Positions 24,201 through 37,006 of a DNA stretch of 64,000 bases are shown here, piece after piece. The notes beneath the pieces were generated by a model. The model was not told where the DNA came from, did no database searches, and worked only from the letters and a program-made list of their open reading frames with translations. The DNA comes from Carnegiea gigantea (lineage: Eukaryota; Streptophyta; Magnoliopsida; Caryophyllales; Cactaceae). The stretch lies in NCBI GenBank assembly GCA_029747015.1, contig JAKOGI010001260.1, positions 62,001 to 126,000 of the forward strand. The letters run 5' to 3'. Numbering within the stretch: the first letter of the stretch is position 1; each line of letters begins with the position of its first letter. Both the position numbers and the translations under genes were made by a program.

Positions 24201-27200
24201 TTTTTTTTAGTTTATCTGTGAGATTTGTCGGTACAGTTTGAATATTTGTTGAGGCCTACAAGTTAATGGGACTCGACTGTCTAAATTGTCTTGCAGAATT
24301 AACTGGAATACTGGATGATCTGCACGTTTTGATTTTTGAATTCAATTGTTTTGTATCCCTGCCTTTTTTTTTTTTTTTTTTTGGGGGGGGGGGGGCTTTG
24401 TGAAGTTTCTTAGTTTGCTTCCTGTTTCCTTGGTGCTTCTGCTTCTGCTTCTGCTATGTCCTCCAAGATCTATTCTTTCTATGGAATAGAGCAATATATG
24501 ATTACTGAATCAGCTGTTTTCTGGGAGAGCTGATGATCAGAGTAGTGTGATGTTCTCTTGTTTGTTCGAAGCACTTTCTTGTGTTCTCAACGCTTTATTT
24601 GCTTTATCCCGCATGTGAGCTGAAGACTTACGTTTTTGGCAGGTTTTAGCATTACCACTTCTTCACAGACCACTTTTTCCTGGATTCTTCATGCCAATAT
24701 ATGTAAAGGTAAGAAACACATGTAGTGTAGTGATTAACGTGCAATTAGGAGTTCTATATTAAACTGCTTATTCAATCATTGTATAGTTAACATTAATTAT
24801 TGTACAGTTGTTTATGTTTGTTTGAGTTGCAATTGCTGCAAGTTTTCTACTTATTTCTGTCCACTAGGACAATTGTAAAGAGGCCTTTATTCCTTGGGTA
24901 GTTACATTGCAACATGTTTGTTGTCTGTGTTTAAAATTCTTTAGGATCCCAAATTGTTAGCAGCTTTGCAAGAAAGTATGAAAAGGCAAGCTCCTTATGC
25001 TGGTGCCTTTCTTGTCAAAGATGAACCAGATTCAGAGCCCGATAACATTTATAAGCTTAAAGGGAAAGAATTACTAAATCGTTTGCATCAAGTTGGAACA
25101 CTGGCCCAGGTACCCTAATTTAACCATTCAAGTTAGTAACCGAGAATTAATGTCAATTGTTTATAAACTGTTTTACATTGATACCTGTGTTTTGCAGATT
25201 ACAAGCATTCAGGGGGAGCAGGTTGTTCTTATGGGTCATCGGAGACTCCGAATAACGGAAATGGTAAGGCTGCTGAGAGTTAAAATTGGTTTGAGAATTT
25301 CATGTGCTTCTAAATGATCCTGGCTTTTATTCCAATGGTGCCCTGCTTGGTAATGGTGTTTGCATACTTTTCATTGTGTTGGAGTATTTATTGTATTACT
25401 TCATCCAAATTATCTGCGGAGAGGCTGTCTGTTGGACCCTAGTTGAATATTCGTCACTTTTGTGGCGCTGAAAAATAAATTCTTTTCAATCGTTTGTTCC
25501 CTGATCACTGCTAATTCTGTGGTCCCAACTGCATGGCCGCATGGTAATATCTTTGTCTCTGTGGCAGGTCAATGACGATCCTCTTACGGTTAAAGTTGAT
25601 CACCTCAAGGCAAGAAATTCAGAGCTGTTTTGCAGCTTGCATCTCTATTGTACCTCATAGTTGTAAATTACAGGGTTGAAGTATCTGACCTAATGAGGCC
25701 TCTCTTTCCGTTGCAGGAGTTACCATATGATAAGGATGACGACGTCATCAAAGCAACATCTTTTGAGGTTATTTCAACTTTGAGGGATGTTCTACAGAGA
25801 AGCTCCCTTTGGAGGGATCATGTACAGACATATACTAAGGTATACATTTGAGTGTCGAAAGAGTTGATATGGAATATGGTTAATGACTAGATCTCGATTC
25901 CTATGAATATGCACACTTGTATGTGATGTGGCCTAACCTTCATGGAATTGAACTCATGCTGCCTCATATGATTTTGCCTGTTATTAATATCACCTTACAT
26001 CATATAACAGCAACCAAGATGATTTAGGTAAATAGGACTCTTGAACCCTTTGAAACATTCTACTTGCATTGTATGGTTAATGTTCAGTTTGTATTCCTAT
26101 TCTATACAATGTCATATTTTATATGAGACATTAGTTTTGTTAACAACTCCTTATAGAATGCGTCCTGCTCAATGTGGGATATTTGCTATATTGTTATTAG
26201 TAACTGTCAATGATATAGTGCTTGCCTGGCAGTTTGAGTTTGCCTTATTGTGTGTGCTACTATGCCATTTTCATTATGGCATGATAACCATGATTTTAGC
26301 CTTTTATGAATATAAAGCTGGTTTTGTAATGAACTGATTGTATAATTTCTTTCTACTGTGGCAATCATATATTAGTTGTTTTACTTGACTCTGAGTTTGC
26401 ATTGATAATGAGTCCTTTCCTGCTGTTCTTGTTTTCCTCTCCTTTTCTCTGTTTCTGCAAGTATGCTATAAGCTGTTAATAGCTGACCTTCCTGCTTTGT
26501 GGTTGGTTGATCAATGATCATGCTCCTATGGGCCTCTTTTTGTACTTGCAGCATATTGGTGATTTCAATTACCCAAGGCTGGCAGATTTTGGGGCGGCTA
26601 TATCTGGTGCAAATAAGTTGCAATGCCAGCAAGTGTTGGAAGAGCTCGATGTACGTTTAATTAGATTTTTTAATTCATAAATGCAAAAAAAGATCTCTCC
26701 TTTTCTTTTTCCCCTCCCTGACCCCTCACATATAGTGGACATGATACTACAGGTGCTCAAGCGTTTACAACTTACCTTGGAATTGGTGAAGAAGGAAATG
26801 GAGATTAGCAAGATTCAGGTATTTGTTTTATGCTTCTTTATCATCATTCTTTGAACTTCTGATTTTTTTAGGCTCTTATACATTATGCTTGTATAAAGGA
26901 AACCATAGCAAAAGCAATTGAAGAGAAAATCAGTGGGGAGCAGCGCCGTTATCTGTTGAATGAGCAGCTTAAGGCTATAAAAAAGGTTCGTATCTCCATT
27001 TTCATGTATCTTGTGGAGTAGTTCTTTGATGACTACTTCCTTCTATGTTAGTAGATAATTTGCCTGATTTTATTGATGATTCTCATGGTCCATACGGGAC
27101 TATATATGCATAGCTTCTGCCTGATTAATTGACTTCTCCAAGTTTTCTATTTGCAGATTTTGTATGACTAAGTTGAACATTGAAAATCCAATGGTATAAT

Positions 27201-30200
27201 TTCAAACTATATTTCTGATCCTTGTCTCTTCTTGTCTCTCTGTCTTGTAGGAGTTGGGACTAGAAACTGACGATAAAACAGCACTTAGTGGTAAGTTCTG
27301 TTGCTGCATTTCCATTTTTTCTGCCCAGCAATAGATTTCCATGCGATCCTCTTGAAAACTGGTTGCGGTGCATAATTGTCCTATTTCCATTTGATGGTGC
27401 GATGTATTTTTTGTCTTTAGCTTGCTAGTAGTGGTGGGTTGCCTTTTCGTGGTTGCCAAGTTGTCATTCATCAAATTTAGTACATTGCTCACGTCCATTT
27501 TTGATGTGCATTTACTTTCATGGTGGGGACCATATTCCTAAGGCATTTTTCTTTCTTCCAGCAAAGTTTAGGGAAAGAATTGAACCAAACAAAGAAAAGA
27601 TTCCACAACATGTCTTACAAGTCATAGAAGAAGAGCTCACAAAACTACAACTATTGGAGGCCAGCTCAAGTGAGTTCAATGTCACCCGCAATTATCTTGA
27701 TTGGTTGACAGCGCTTCCTTGGGGAAATTACAGGTTTGCCGTGATATTCTCAGCTAGCGAGTCCAATTCATTTTCAGCTTAATGCTGTGATATTGAACAA
27801 TTGCTTTCTCTTGGAAAATGTGGATTGCCATTGCTCTTTTTTTTTTTTGGAGGGGGGGTCCTTTTAAACTTGCATGGCTTTGCCCTTATTGTACATTTGT
27901 GCAAATAGCTTGTTTGGGACCATACTTTAATGTTGCATAAATTAAAAGGACGTGTGTTTTGATTCTAGGTAACTGTGAGGAAGAGTACTTATGGAGAAAA
28001 AGTTGATATAATTGCTGTTTGTCTCTCTTTTCTTCAGAATTCTCCAAAGTAGACTCTATTCAAGCAGATTCTAATTGAATGAGTTCATTCAAGAAGAATC
28101 TACTTGAATGTATAATTGTATATACCTAGATCTCCTGGACTTGCTTCAGCGAAGAGATGTCAAGATGCACACTGCGGCTGGTGCATTCTCATTGAATGAT
28201 TGCTGAGTCGCAATTACACTTAGAAATGAAAGGCAGCTAAAGCTTTTACGAATATTCAGCGGGATGCTCAGATCCATACTGCGATTGTCGCATCTCGTCG
28301 AATAATTGCTGAGTCGCAATTACGCTTAGAAATGCAAGCAATTAAAGCTTTAGCTAATCCTTTGCTAGTACTTTTTAAGGCGACCCAAAGCTAAAGAGAA
28401 TGCATTACAAAGAATTACCAAATTAAAGGAACACACATACCCATATGTGCGTGCACGCGCACATAGAGATGAGAGAGGGAGGGAGAGGGAAGGAGGGTCT
28501 GAACTCTGAAGGCTGAAAACTTGTTGCATGTAGAACATTTAAGGGGAATAAGACCACCCGTATTGTATTTGCTATCTTTCATTTTTGCATGTGAAGACAC
28601 CACCAACCACTACCAACACCCACTGTGGATCCATGTGATTAGGTGTTTGGGAGACCTAGTGAGGAACTGGGCTGTTTGCAGGAGACCCTCAGAGAATGTT
28701 CTCTGAGCTAAGATTCAAAGTGAGAAACATTTTTTTTGTAATACTAAACAGGAGTGAAATGAAGGGCAATAGCAGATGCAAATGTGTATAAATTGTTCCA
28801 TGGGAATCTTTTTCTTAATCTTAAGTTACTGGCTTACGGCCAAGGTCAACTCACTGGCTCTCAGCTTGCAGAGGATACTGCCTGTTTTCCATTTGTTTTC
28901 TTTCTTTCTTTTCTTTTGGGGGTTTTCTTTTTGGGGGGGGGGGGGCATCAAGCTGCATGTGACTTGCTCAAGTAAGCTCTCATCACCTGTTTAAGTGTGT
29001 CTTGAGGAGGAAAAGATGGTGGACCACCTCCTTATTCACTGTAGTTGGGTTTCTTCATTTTGGCATTTGTCTATTTCGTTAATGGGTGTTGGATGGGTGC
29101 AACCTTTCTTTGTGGAAGACGTCTTGGTGGCGTGGAGAAGAGGAATGAAGAAGAGTTTTGTTGGTGGTATTTGGAAGATGATTCTTTTGGCACTTCGGTG
29201 GTGTACATGGAAGGAAAGATGTAGTTGGATTTTTGAGGGCAAAGCTTTTTCCTCGCAAGATTTCAAGCTCTGCTTTTTGAGAATAGAACATAATTGGAAT
29301 CATGCATTTAATGGGGAAGAAACATGTTTCTTGGATTTTGTAGATAATATTGTGCATGAGAGCTTGAGGGCATGATGTTTTTGTTTTTGCCCATTTTTTA
29401 CATGGGTGGCATCCAAGGATTCAAAATGCGGTTTCAGTCATAGTACGGCAAAATCGCTCTAATACGGCAATCGCGTTCCATATTATGGCTATCGCGGCAT
29501 GAAAATGCGGTTCGCCCAACTCCAAAACCTTTCTAATGCGGCCGTTTCGTCGTGGTTCGGCCACATTTTGAATCCATGGTGGCATCCCCATGATGTTTTT
29601 CTAATACAACCTTTTGATTACTCATAAAAAAAAGCTTATCATCTAGTTGAATAGATCTATGTGATGATTGACATGCCGATGCCCCATTTTTTTAAATTTT
29701 ATTTACGATTTAGCTTTTATTGCTTATGGAGAAGGCTCGTATTTTTTAGCTTTTTGGTATTTTGCTTCTGATGGATTGTGGCACATTGTCAATTCTCTTG
29801 TTTGTTTCCGCTGGTTGACCTTTTCTACATGACAGCCCAGTTCCTCAGTCCTTTTTCTTTTGCATCTGATGCTCGCAAGTTGTAAGTTGTAACCTGTCTC
29901 CTGGAGATGTAAACTGTGTCATGTATTCACGCTAATAACTTAATCTGCACTACTCTTGCCTGCTGTTAGTATTTTCTTTCTGCATTATGATTTCTTGCAG
30001 GATTTCTTTTTGGGTGATGATATCTTGTTAAATGCACAATGTATTTTCTTTTTATGTATAATAGTTGATCTTGTGCCTATTGTTTTGATGCAGTGATGAG
30101 AATTTTGATGTTGTACGGGCACAAAAGATTCTTGACGAGGACCATTATGGTTTATCTGATGTGAAAGAGAGGATATTAGAATTCATTGCGGTTGGAAAGC

Positions 30201-33200
30201 TCAGAGGATCATCTCAAGGTTTTCTGAAATTCTTCTTCTCCATTTTGGCATTCTTTTATTCTGTTTATGCAACTTTTTTGTGATTGATGCTGCTTGCGCA
30301 TTTTCCGTATTACCTTGCCCCAGGCCCTCCATTGATCTAGTTTGATATTTGAATGGTTGTTGTGACCGTAATTTTCTTCAAGGATGAGAACTGCTAATGC
30401 TTTCTTTTGTCAAAACTATATAGTCCTGTATCCTTCTTTTGTGGAAACATGGTTAAGTCTTTGCTTATCAAGTAAATAGACAGAACCAGTGTTTGCTGTT
30501 TTAGCAATATTTTGGTTGATGCTTGAATAGAGTAAACTCACCACTCTGCTTGCCTTGTCCTTTGCTTGCAAGCTATCTGTAGTCGTGTGTACACTCTATT
30601 GTCATGTAGGTTACAAGTTAGAATTGTTTGTCTTTTCGTTCACTTTGACTTCATTGACTGATGGTGGTTGTTTTTCATGGAAGAGATATGATTCAACATA
30701 GATAGATGACATCTGATGCTTGCGTGTAGAAGTGGTAATTCTTAGAAACGTTTGTTCATGAGATTAGCAATTTAGAGATTGTGTATTCTGTATTTCTGAC
30801 TGATTTGCGTCCTCCCTTTATATTGCATCCTGATGTTTTATGGTTGTAAGTTTAATAGATTAGGAATGCGGTATGCTGTTAGGACTTTTTCTGCTCTTTT
30901 TTTTTTTTTGGGGAAATGTCTGCATTATAACAGCATTGCATTCATAGATATTGAGTGGGTGTCTTGCTCTCTGTCCCCTTTTTTTGGTAGGAAAAATTGT
31001 TTGCCTATCAGGCCCTCCTGGTGTGGGGAAAACTAGCATTGGTCGTTCCATTGCACGTGCTTTGAATCGCAAGTTCTACAGATTTTCGGTTGGAGGACTG
31101 TCTGATGTTGCTGAGATAAAGGTAGAGATAGGCTTTTCCTGTTGTCTGATGTTATATCAAATCTGATACATGCTTATTTAATTAAATTGGCTGCAGGGAC
31201 ATCGTCGTACATATATTGGGGCCATGCCCGGAAAGATGGTTCAGTGTCTGAAAAGCGTGGGAACAGTTAATCCTCTTGTGTTAATAGATGAAATTGACAA
31301 GGTATTATTGGATGGTGTGTCATTTTATTACTGTTTATTTACCGTGCGTTTAGCCTCTTGCCTCTGGGGTTCTTCCAAATAGCAGATGGAAATCATGTGC
31401 CAAAAGAAAATCGAGATGTCTATCTTATTGTAACTGTGGCTCAATTTCAATGTTGCTTTATTTGTTCTGACACCCCCTCTCTTTCAGAAGGATGAATCTT
31501 AGTCACATTCTTTTTTGCTTTTTTTGGGGAGGGGGGGTGGTTAATAAATTTTTTCTTTTTGTGTGGATAGCTCTATTTCTTCATTCTTTCCTTTATCATG
31601 CTTTTATGGGTGTCTCTAGTAGATCTAGTTGCTAATCTATAGTTGCAATTTCTTATCTGAAACTCTATACAGTATTTGTTTTGTGGACATCTTGAACCAT
31701 TTTTTGTTCATGATTGCAGTTGGGAAGGGGACATGCCGGTGATCCAGCTAGTGCTATGTTAGAGCTTCTTGACCCGGAGCAAAATGCTAATTTTCTTGAC
31801 CACTATCTTGATGTCCCCATCGATCTATCAAAGGTTAGTTTCTGGGGGGCCTTTTTTTTGGGTTTTCTTGTGTGCTGATGGTGTGTTGATTGTTGGATGA
31901 GAACCCGTCTTGTCCTTCTTCAATTTCTTTGATATTTGGTGGGGAATTGTGTCTAAGCACATTGAAAAATGTAGTTTTGTGGCAGCTTAGCTCTTTCGTT
32001 TTCTGAAGGATGCTGATTGTTTTTGTTGGCTTCATGATTAAATCATGATAGATGAATAGAAATTACTTAAATGAATGACTTAGATGATGATTTTCCTTCT
32101 TTCTTGTACCCTTGGGCAAAATAATCATGGTTTTGTTGTATAAGCAGATAACTAAGTGTTTGGAAATCTGGAACAAGGGTGATCTATGATCCTCTCAATG
32201 CTGACCTCATATAATTGGAGTCATCCAGGTTTTTTTTTCGCTTCGCTATTTGAATACCGAAAGCAACCTTTGCCTCCACCCTCCCCTCAACACCACCAGA
32301 ACCAAAGCAGTGATGCGAAGGGGGGCTATCAGCCCTTCTTGTGAACCTAAGCTCTTCTTTTCTCTTGTGAGCAGTAGGCAGTCAACGCTTTTTAAATCTT
32401 TAATTCATGGGGCACAATCTCGGTGCAATTCAAGGGTGAGATTGATTGCATATGACCTTCCAAACCCTACCTTGGTGGGCAGGTGAATTCTTCTGATTTG
32501 ATTTAAGTTGACTGATATCATGCAGAAAAAAATGAGTTCACTGATTACTCTTTCAGTCAGATTTGTTTCTCTGTGCAGTAATTTTGGCTTATTCCTTCAT
32601 GGCTCATTGAGGCTTGATGTCTTATGCGTAATTCTGTAGGTTCTATTTGTTTGCACAGCTAATGTCATCGAAACGATTCCCAACCCTCTCTTGGACCGAA
32701 TGGAAGTGATCTCAATTGCAGGCTACATTACTGATGAGAAGATGCATATTGCTCGTGACTACTTGGAAAAGGCTACTCGTGACACGTGTGGTATTAAGCC
32801 TGAGCAGGTAGTAAACAATTGATATCATTAGTTTAGACCTGGTTGTCTTGCCTTGACTTCTGCATCAGAATCATGCCGATAAAAAAGTGCTTTATTTGCT
32901 ATTGTTTATCTTTCACCTCACTGAACAAATGATGCATGTTGCAAGCTGATCCCTGTGTTGATTTCAGGTTGAATTAACTGATGCGGCGCTTCTTGCTCTG
33001 ATAGAGAATTACTGTAGAGAAGCAGGGGTCCGTAACCTTCAGAAGCAGATTGAGAAGATTTACCGCAAGGTGATGAATTATGTTGGCTAATTCACAGCGT
33101 GATTATGTCTTGTGTAAAACAACATCAAAGTATGTATGCTTACTGAAGACCAATGTAAATGTCTCAGATTGCTCTGAAACTTGTGCGGGAAGGTGCAGCT

Positions 33201-36200
33201 AGTGAATCCTCGGCACCTGCCTTGGAGTCAAATGAGTCTAAAGTTGATTGTTTTGTTGATTCAAGCGGATCCATGATTGGAGCAGAAAACCAAGATAAAT
33301 GTGAAATTGTAGAAAAAGAGCACAATGGAACCAGCTCCAGTGCCAAAGCCGTGGAGGTAGATCTTGGAAATGAACATACTCAGAGCTCTGATGATAAACC
33401 TAATGGCTTCAAGGTATTCTTCAGGCATTAAGTTCCTTTTCATCCCGTTGGAAATGAGAGGAAATTTTTTTATTTTTCTTCTAGGTTCTCTGCTTCACAA
33501 ATTTACAATCTGCTTTACCACTTTGTCTTTATGAAGAATTAGTTGTTTTTGTCTGGTCTTTCCTACAAAATGTTTTTGTTCTTCTCGATGACGCACATCC
33601 TTGCATTGAGCGCAGTAGTTTGATGGACCTGGTAAATAACTGCTGCCTACTTGTGTTGTTACTTTTTATTTTATTTTGATTTTGTTTGGTGGAGGGGTTG
33701 ATTGATAGGAGGGGATATTTCTTGGTAGAGCCTAGCAACTATAAAGAATTATAAAAGGTCTGATATATCTTAATAGTATATAACCTCCCACCGATGCGGC
33801 CCTGGTCCTAGGCCCAAAGTTCCAATTCCATCCGTTTGGAGTATATCCTTGCATTCCTGCATAGCTATGTACATCACAGGACTGGGGATAAACCTTTGTG
33901 CCGCAGAATCTTCTTGTCCTTACTGGGTTATTTGTCATCAAAATTTATCTTTTTTGTGGCTCTGTGATCTGTACATGTGATGATCTTCACCTTGAGGTTG
34001 TGGACTTTGGGTGTGAAGGTCAATTTTAAAGAAATGTAGGCCTGATCTCGCTGAGGAACTGTGGACATTTAACCTGCATTCCTTAGCCTATTCAGTAAAA
34101 GGGCTACCAGAATCTGTTCCATGGCTATTAAAAATGGGCTCAAGCTGTTGAAATGAAAAGAGAATAACCAACAAATTAAACGCCTCATTTATGGATATGC
34201 CATTAGGAGTATTAAAGCAAGACACTTTTTTTTTTTGGGGGGTGGGGGGGTGAAAGCTTATAATGTGTTGTAAATATCTCGTGGATTCCTCTTCTCAACG
34301 AAGCACTTTCGAGCTAATGTGGAGACAAAACCCGCTAAACATGGAACTGTACTTGACATACTTAGCATAAGTAAATGCTCATGTCCACAATTCTAAGGAA
34401 AAGCGACTTTCTGGAATAAAACACAAATGGTGTTTTAAGCTGCTATGTTAAAATTTTTTAATTGCTCCCTGAATTTCAACATCATTGTGCCGAGTACTCT
34501 CAGACTCCATCACTTACTTCTAATGATCTAGCTAGTCGTGGGATGAATAATAATTACTGTCAGGAAGTATATTTGAGGCAAAAGCTGTGAATATATGTTG
34601 CTGAAATTCTGAGGAGAAGATGTGAATTAGAAGTACTTGCAAGCGGAAAAACAAAAGACTTCTAATGATCTAGCTATTTGTGGGATGTATAATAAGTACT
34701 GTCAGGAAGTATATTTGAGGCAAAAGCTGTGAATATATGTTGCTGAAAGTCTGAGGAGAAGATATGAATTAGAAGTAATTGCAAGCGGAAAAACAAAAGA
34801 AAAGCTGTGAGTGTAAGTTTTGCTTAAATATCTAAACCGTGATCTTCTGAAAGTGTCCGGAACTATGCAAGTTTCCTGTATTAAGGTTGGTTTTTTTTGT
34901 TTTTTTTTTTTAAACAAAAAAATTTCAGTGCTATTTCCAACATATGAAGTTGCTAAGTCATGCTGTTTTTCTTCATAGGATGTGACCGCAATTGACAAAC
35001 CTCAGGAACAAGCCATGGTGGTGGAGAAAGTTGTGGTAGATGAATCAAACCTGTCTGATTATGTTGGGAAACCTGTATTCCATGCAGAACGTATTTATGA
35101 TCAGACTCCTGTCGGAGTAGTGATGGGTCTCGCTTGGACTTCAATGGGAGGTTCAACGCTTTACATAGAGACATCTCTGGTTGAACAAGGAGAGGGTAAA
35201 GCAGGCCTTAACCTGACTGGACAACTTGGAGATGTCATGAAGGAGAGTGCACAAATTGCCCTTACAGTTGCGCGGGCAATTCTACATGAAAAGGAACCAG
35301 GGAACAGCTTCTTTGCCAATTCAAAGCTTCATCTCCATGTTCCGGCTGGGGCTACCCCCAAGGATGGGCCTAGTGCTGGGTGCACCATGATTACTTCGCT
35401 GCTATCTCTAGCCATGAATAAACCAGTCAAGAAGGACTTGGCAATGACCGGGGAGGTGACACTAACGAGGAAGATACTTCCAATTGGCGGGGTAAGTGAA
35501 ACTCTTAAGTATTCTGTTCTGTTTCATGCTGTTATCCTTTGTTGATTTTTGGTGTGTGGTGGCCGGTGGGTGAGTACTTATACCAAAGTCCAGGGAGAAA
35601 TGTGTCTTTAAGACAGTTGTTAAGATGGGTGGGAAGAGGTTGCCTCCAACTTCTGACTTCTGAACACCTAAAAATATTCCCCAACATTTTGAGAATGAGA
35701 CTCCCATGAAAGTTTGTCATCCTTTGTTGCTTTTTGGTGTGTGTGTATTTTGTTGTTTTTTGTTTTTTTTTTTGGGGGGGGGGGGGGCACAGGTGTTTCT
35801 GCTGGAGGGGACTCCACTGCGCCAGAAGTACTGACCTTGTTGAGCTGGTTGAACTGTTAATGCGAATGCTTAGTCATTAATAATTTGCAGCATTTTAAAT
35901 TCTTAGGAAGGAATAGTATAGCCAGGATAAAGGAGCCAGATGTAGCTACCAAAATGAGACTTTCTCATGGTTTAGATGTGGGTTGTCCAAATGTCATTTA
36001 AAGTTTTGTGGAAGGATGTTTCCTTAGTGTGGGGAGAAGAATGCCGCACAAGTTAGAGTTTACCGATGCTGATTTGCTTTAATCTTGTATTCAAGGATTC
36101 AAAATGCGGTTTCGGTCTCGATTTCGGTTTCGTTTGCGGTACGGCAAAATCGCTCTAATACGGCAATCGCGTTCCATATCGCGGCTATCGCGGCATGAAA

Positions 36201-37006
36201 ACGTGGATCGCCCAACTCCAAAACCTTTCCAACGCGGCCGTTTCGTCACGGTTCAGTCACATTTTGAATCCATGCTTGTATTTATTGTCACATTTTGCAG
36301 AGAATGCCATCTTTGTGTGCATTTAAATTTGTGTGAATGGCTTTGTCTTCTATGTGACCTGTTGCTTGTGATGTTTTGTCCATCTTTTGACATGTAAGTT
36401 ATGTGGCCAACGGATATAATGAAGCTAAAATAGATTGCCTCTAAAATAGATTGATAGATTTTTTGTTGTATTGTTTATAAACTTAATATTCTGGACTGAA
36501 ACTTCTTAGCTCCCTCTGAAGGGCGAGTTTCCCGATTGCAGGACTTTTGTTATTGCCTTTTTCTTTTCCTTTTCTTTTTTTGCCTGTTGTGTTAAATATG
36601 TACCATTTTGATACTGCGGACCTCTTCCATTACCACTAAGAAATACAGAAGTTAAAAAAAAAATAAAAATTGCAGGTCTCGTCGGTCTTAACTAGTGTAT
36701 ATAGATGGACTATGTTCTTCTGGAATCCATTCACTTTCATCATTTTGGACCTCTGCCTTCTTTTGTCTGTGTCTTGATTTTCTCAAAAAGTGAACACTTT
36801 GGTGATTCCTTGAAAACCAGGTGAAGGAGAAGACAATTGCAGCCAAGAGGAGCGCTGTCAAGACCATAATCTTCCCTGCTGCCAACCGAAGAGACTTTGA
36901 TGAACTCAACCGGAATGTAAAGGAAGACCTTGATGTACATTTTGTGGAAGACTACAGCCAAATATATGATTTGGCATTTGGCGATGACAAAACTGAAGAA
37001 AAATAG
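15298..37006 (+). CDS. LON1: mitochondrial ATP-dependent Lon protease, 20 exons
   Basis: AAA+ serine protease that degrades damaged proteins in the mitochondrial matrix. Exons: 15298-15615, 24643-24708, 24945-25109, 25198-25263, 25568-25609, 25717-25839, 26552-26650, 26753-26818, 26899-26985, 27251-27290, 27562-27733, 30094-30218, 30991-31121, 31197-31301, 31720-31833, 32640-32807, 32968-33069, 33168-33413, 34979-35491, 36821-37006. All phases agree and give 977 residues. Residues 1-65 are Ser/Arg-rich with few acids, fitting a mitochondrial presequence. A LON substrate-binding domain starts near 107 ([13 protein letters not shown]). Walker A is GPPGVGKT (464-471) and Walker B is VLIDE (about 528-532). 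An acidic, poorly conserved linker is encoded by exon 18. The protease domain has PKDGPSAG with Ser877, and VKEK with Lys920; the 43-residue spacing matches the E. coli Ser679/Lys722 dyad. Every intron is GT-AG except intron 5 (GC-AG). The N-terminus argues for the mitochondrial rather than the peroxisomal (LON2) type. Confidence 0.95.
16480..18360 (-). mobile_element. LINE ORF1-like debris in Lon intron 1
   Basis: Minus-strand pieces read like the N-terminal, nucleic-acid-binding ORF1 of plant L1 elements: a start near 17600 ([14 protein letters not shown]), then [20 protein letters not shown] near 17250-17380, then a Ser/Pro-rich stretch. Several frameshifts and stops separate them. The part from 18000 to 18360 can also be read on the plus strand ([13 protein letters not shown]) as ORF1-like, so the boundary between two elements is unsure. 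Confidence 0.45.
18388..19605 (-). mobile_element. 5'-truncated L1-type LINE, C-terminal part
   Basis: The minus strand encodes the end of an L1 ORF2: [19 protein letters not shown] near 19550, a W..DRW.G block near 19290, and a zinc-finger-like [16 protein letters not shown] near 18800 typical of the zf-RVT tail. An A-rich 3' end is seen as the T-run near 18389. It has several stops. It lies opposite to the neighbouring plus-strand LINE and to Lon. Confidence 0.8.
19620..23655 (+). mobile_element. decayed L1-type LINE in Lon intron 1
   Basis: Read on the plus strand, an ORF1 end ([16 protein letters not shown], near 19800-19840) is followed by the ORF2 endonuclease start ([15 protein letters not shown], near 19895). 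Reverse transcriptase pieces follow, then [19 protein letters not shown] near 22320, [20 protein letters not shown] near 22515 and a zf-RVT tail ([10 protein letters not shown], near 23210). An A-rich end lies at 23640-23652. Many frameshifts and stops show it is inactive. It accounts for nearly half of the 9-kb first intron of Lon. Confidence 0.85.
24366..24396 (+). repeat. T-run/G-run tract in Lon intron 1
   Basis: About 18 T are followed by about 12 G on the Lon sense strand. Similar pairs occur at 27837-27858, 28917-28947, 31517-31540, 34227-34250 and 35764-35789 in other Lon introns. Confidence 0.9.
25610..25716 (+). other. GC-AG intron 5 of Lon
   Basis: The exon 5 end reads CTCAAG|GCAAGA and the next exon starts TTGCAG|GAGTTACC. 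Splicing here restores the conserved VDHLK-(E)-LPYDKDDD run of plant Lon. No GT donor nearby keeps both frame and conserved residues. AG|GCAAG is the usual consensus of the rare GC-AG class. Confidence 0.85.
28150..28362. repeat. 106-bp imperfect tandem duplication in Lon intron 11
   Basis: The core TGCTGAGTCGCAATTAC.CTTAGAAATG recurs at 28201 and 28307 with similar flanking sequence, giving a period of 106 bp. Confidence 0.8.
28990..29634 (+). mobile_element. LINE 3' fragment with zf-RVT tail in Lon intron 11
   Basis: An open frame of 126 residues (28995-29375) gives the C-terminal zinc-finger-like tail of a plant L1 ORF2: [15 protein letters not shown], then [17 protein letters not shown] 3' UTR follows, ending in an A-run at 29627-29634. 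The UTR is interrupted by a MITE at 29415-29578. The 5' end is truncated. Confidence 0.85.
29415..29578 (+). mobile_element. MULE-type MITE, copy 1
   Basis: The ends are inverted: AAGGATTCAAAATGCGG on the left, and CATGGATTCAAAATGTGG when the right end is read backwards. An exact 9-bp direct repeat, GTGGCATCC, flanks it (29406-29414 and 29579-29587). A 9-bp duplication is the hallmark of Mutator-like elements. It sits in the 3' UTR of a LINE inside Lon intron 11. Confidence 0.85.
34516..34799 (+). repeat. 142-bp tandem duplication in Lon intron 18
   Basis: Units 34516-34657 and 34658-34799 are each exactly 142 bp and differ by only a few substitutions (for example ATCTAGCTAGTCGTGGG versus ATCTAGCTATTTGTGGG). 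They abut with no spacer. Confidence 0.95.
36093..36274 (+). mobile_element. MULE-type MITE, copy 2
   Basis: Same family as 29415-29578, with the same inverted ends. It lies in Lon intron 19. The flanking 9-bp repeats are CTTGTATTC (36084-36092) and CTTGTATTT (36275-36283), one mismatch. Confidence 0.85.

Noticed and set aside
33164..33443. Minus-strand frames over Lon exon 18
   Set aside because: Antisense shadows of a coding exon with correct splice sites and phase.
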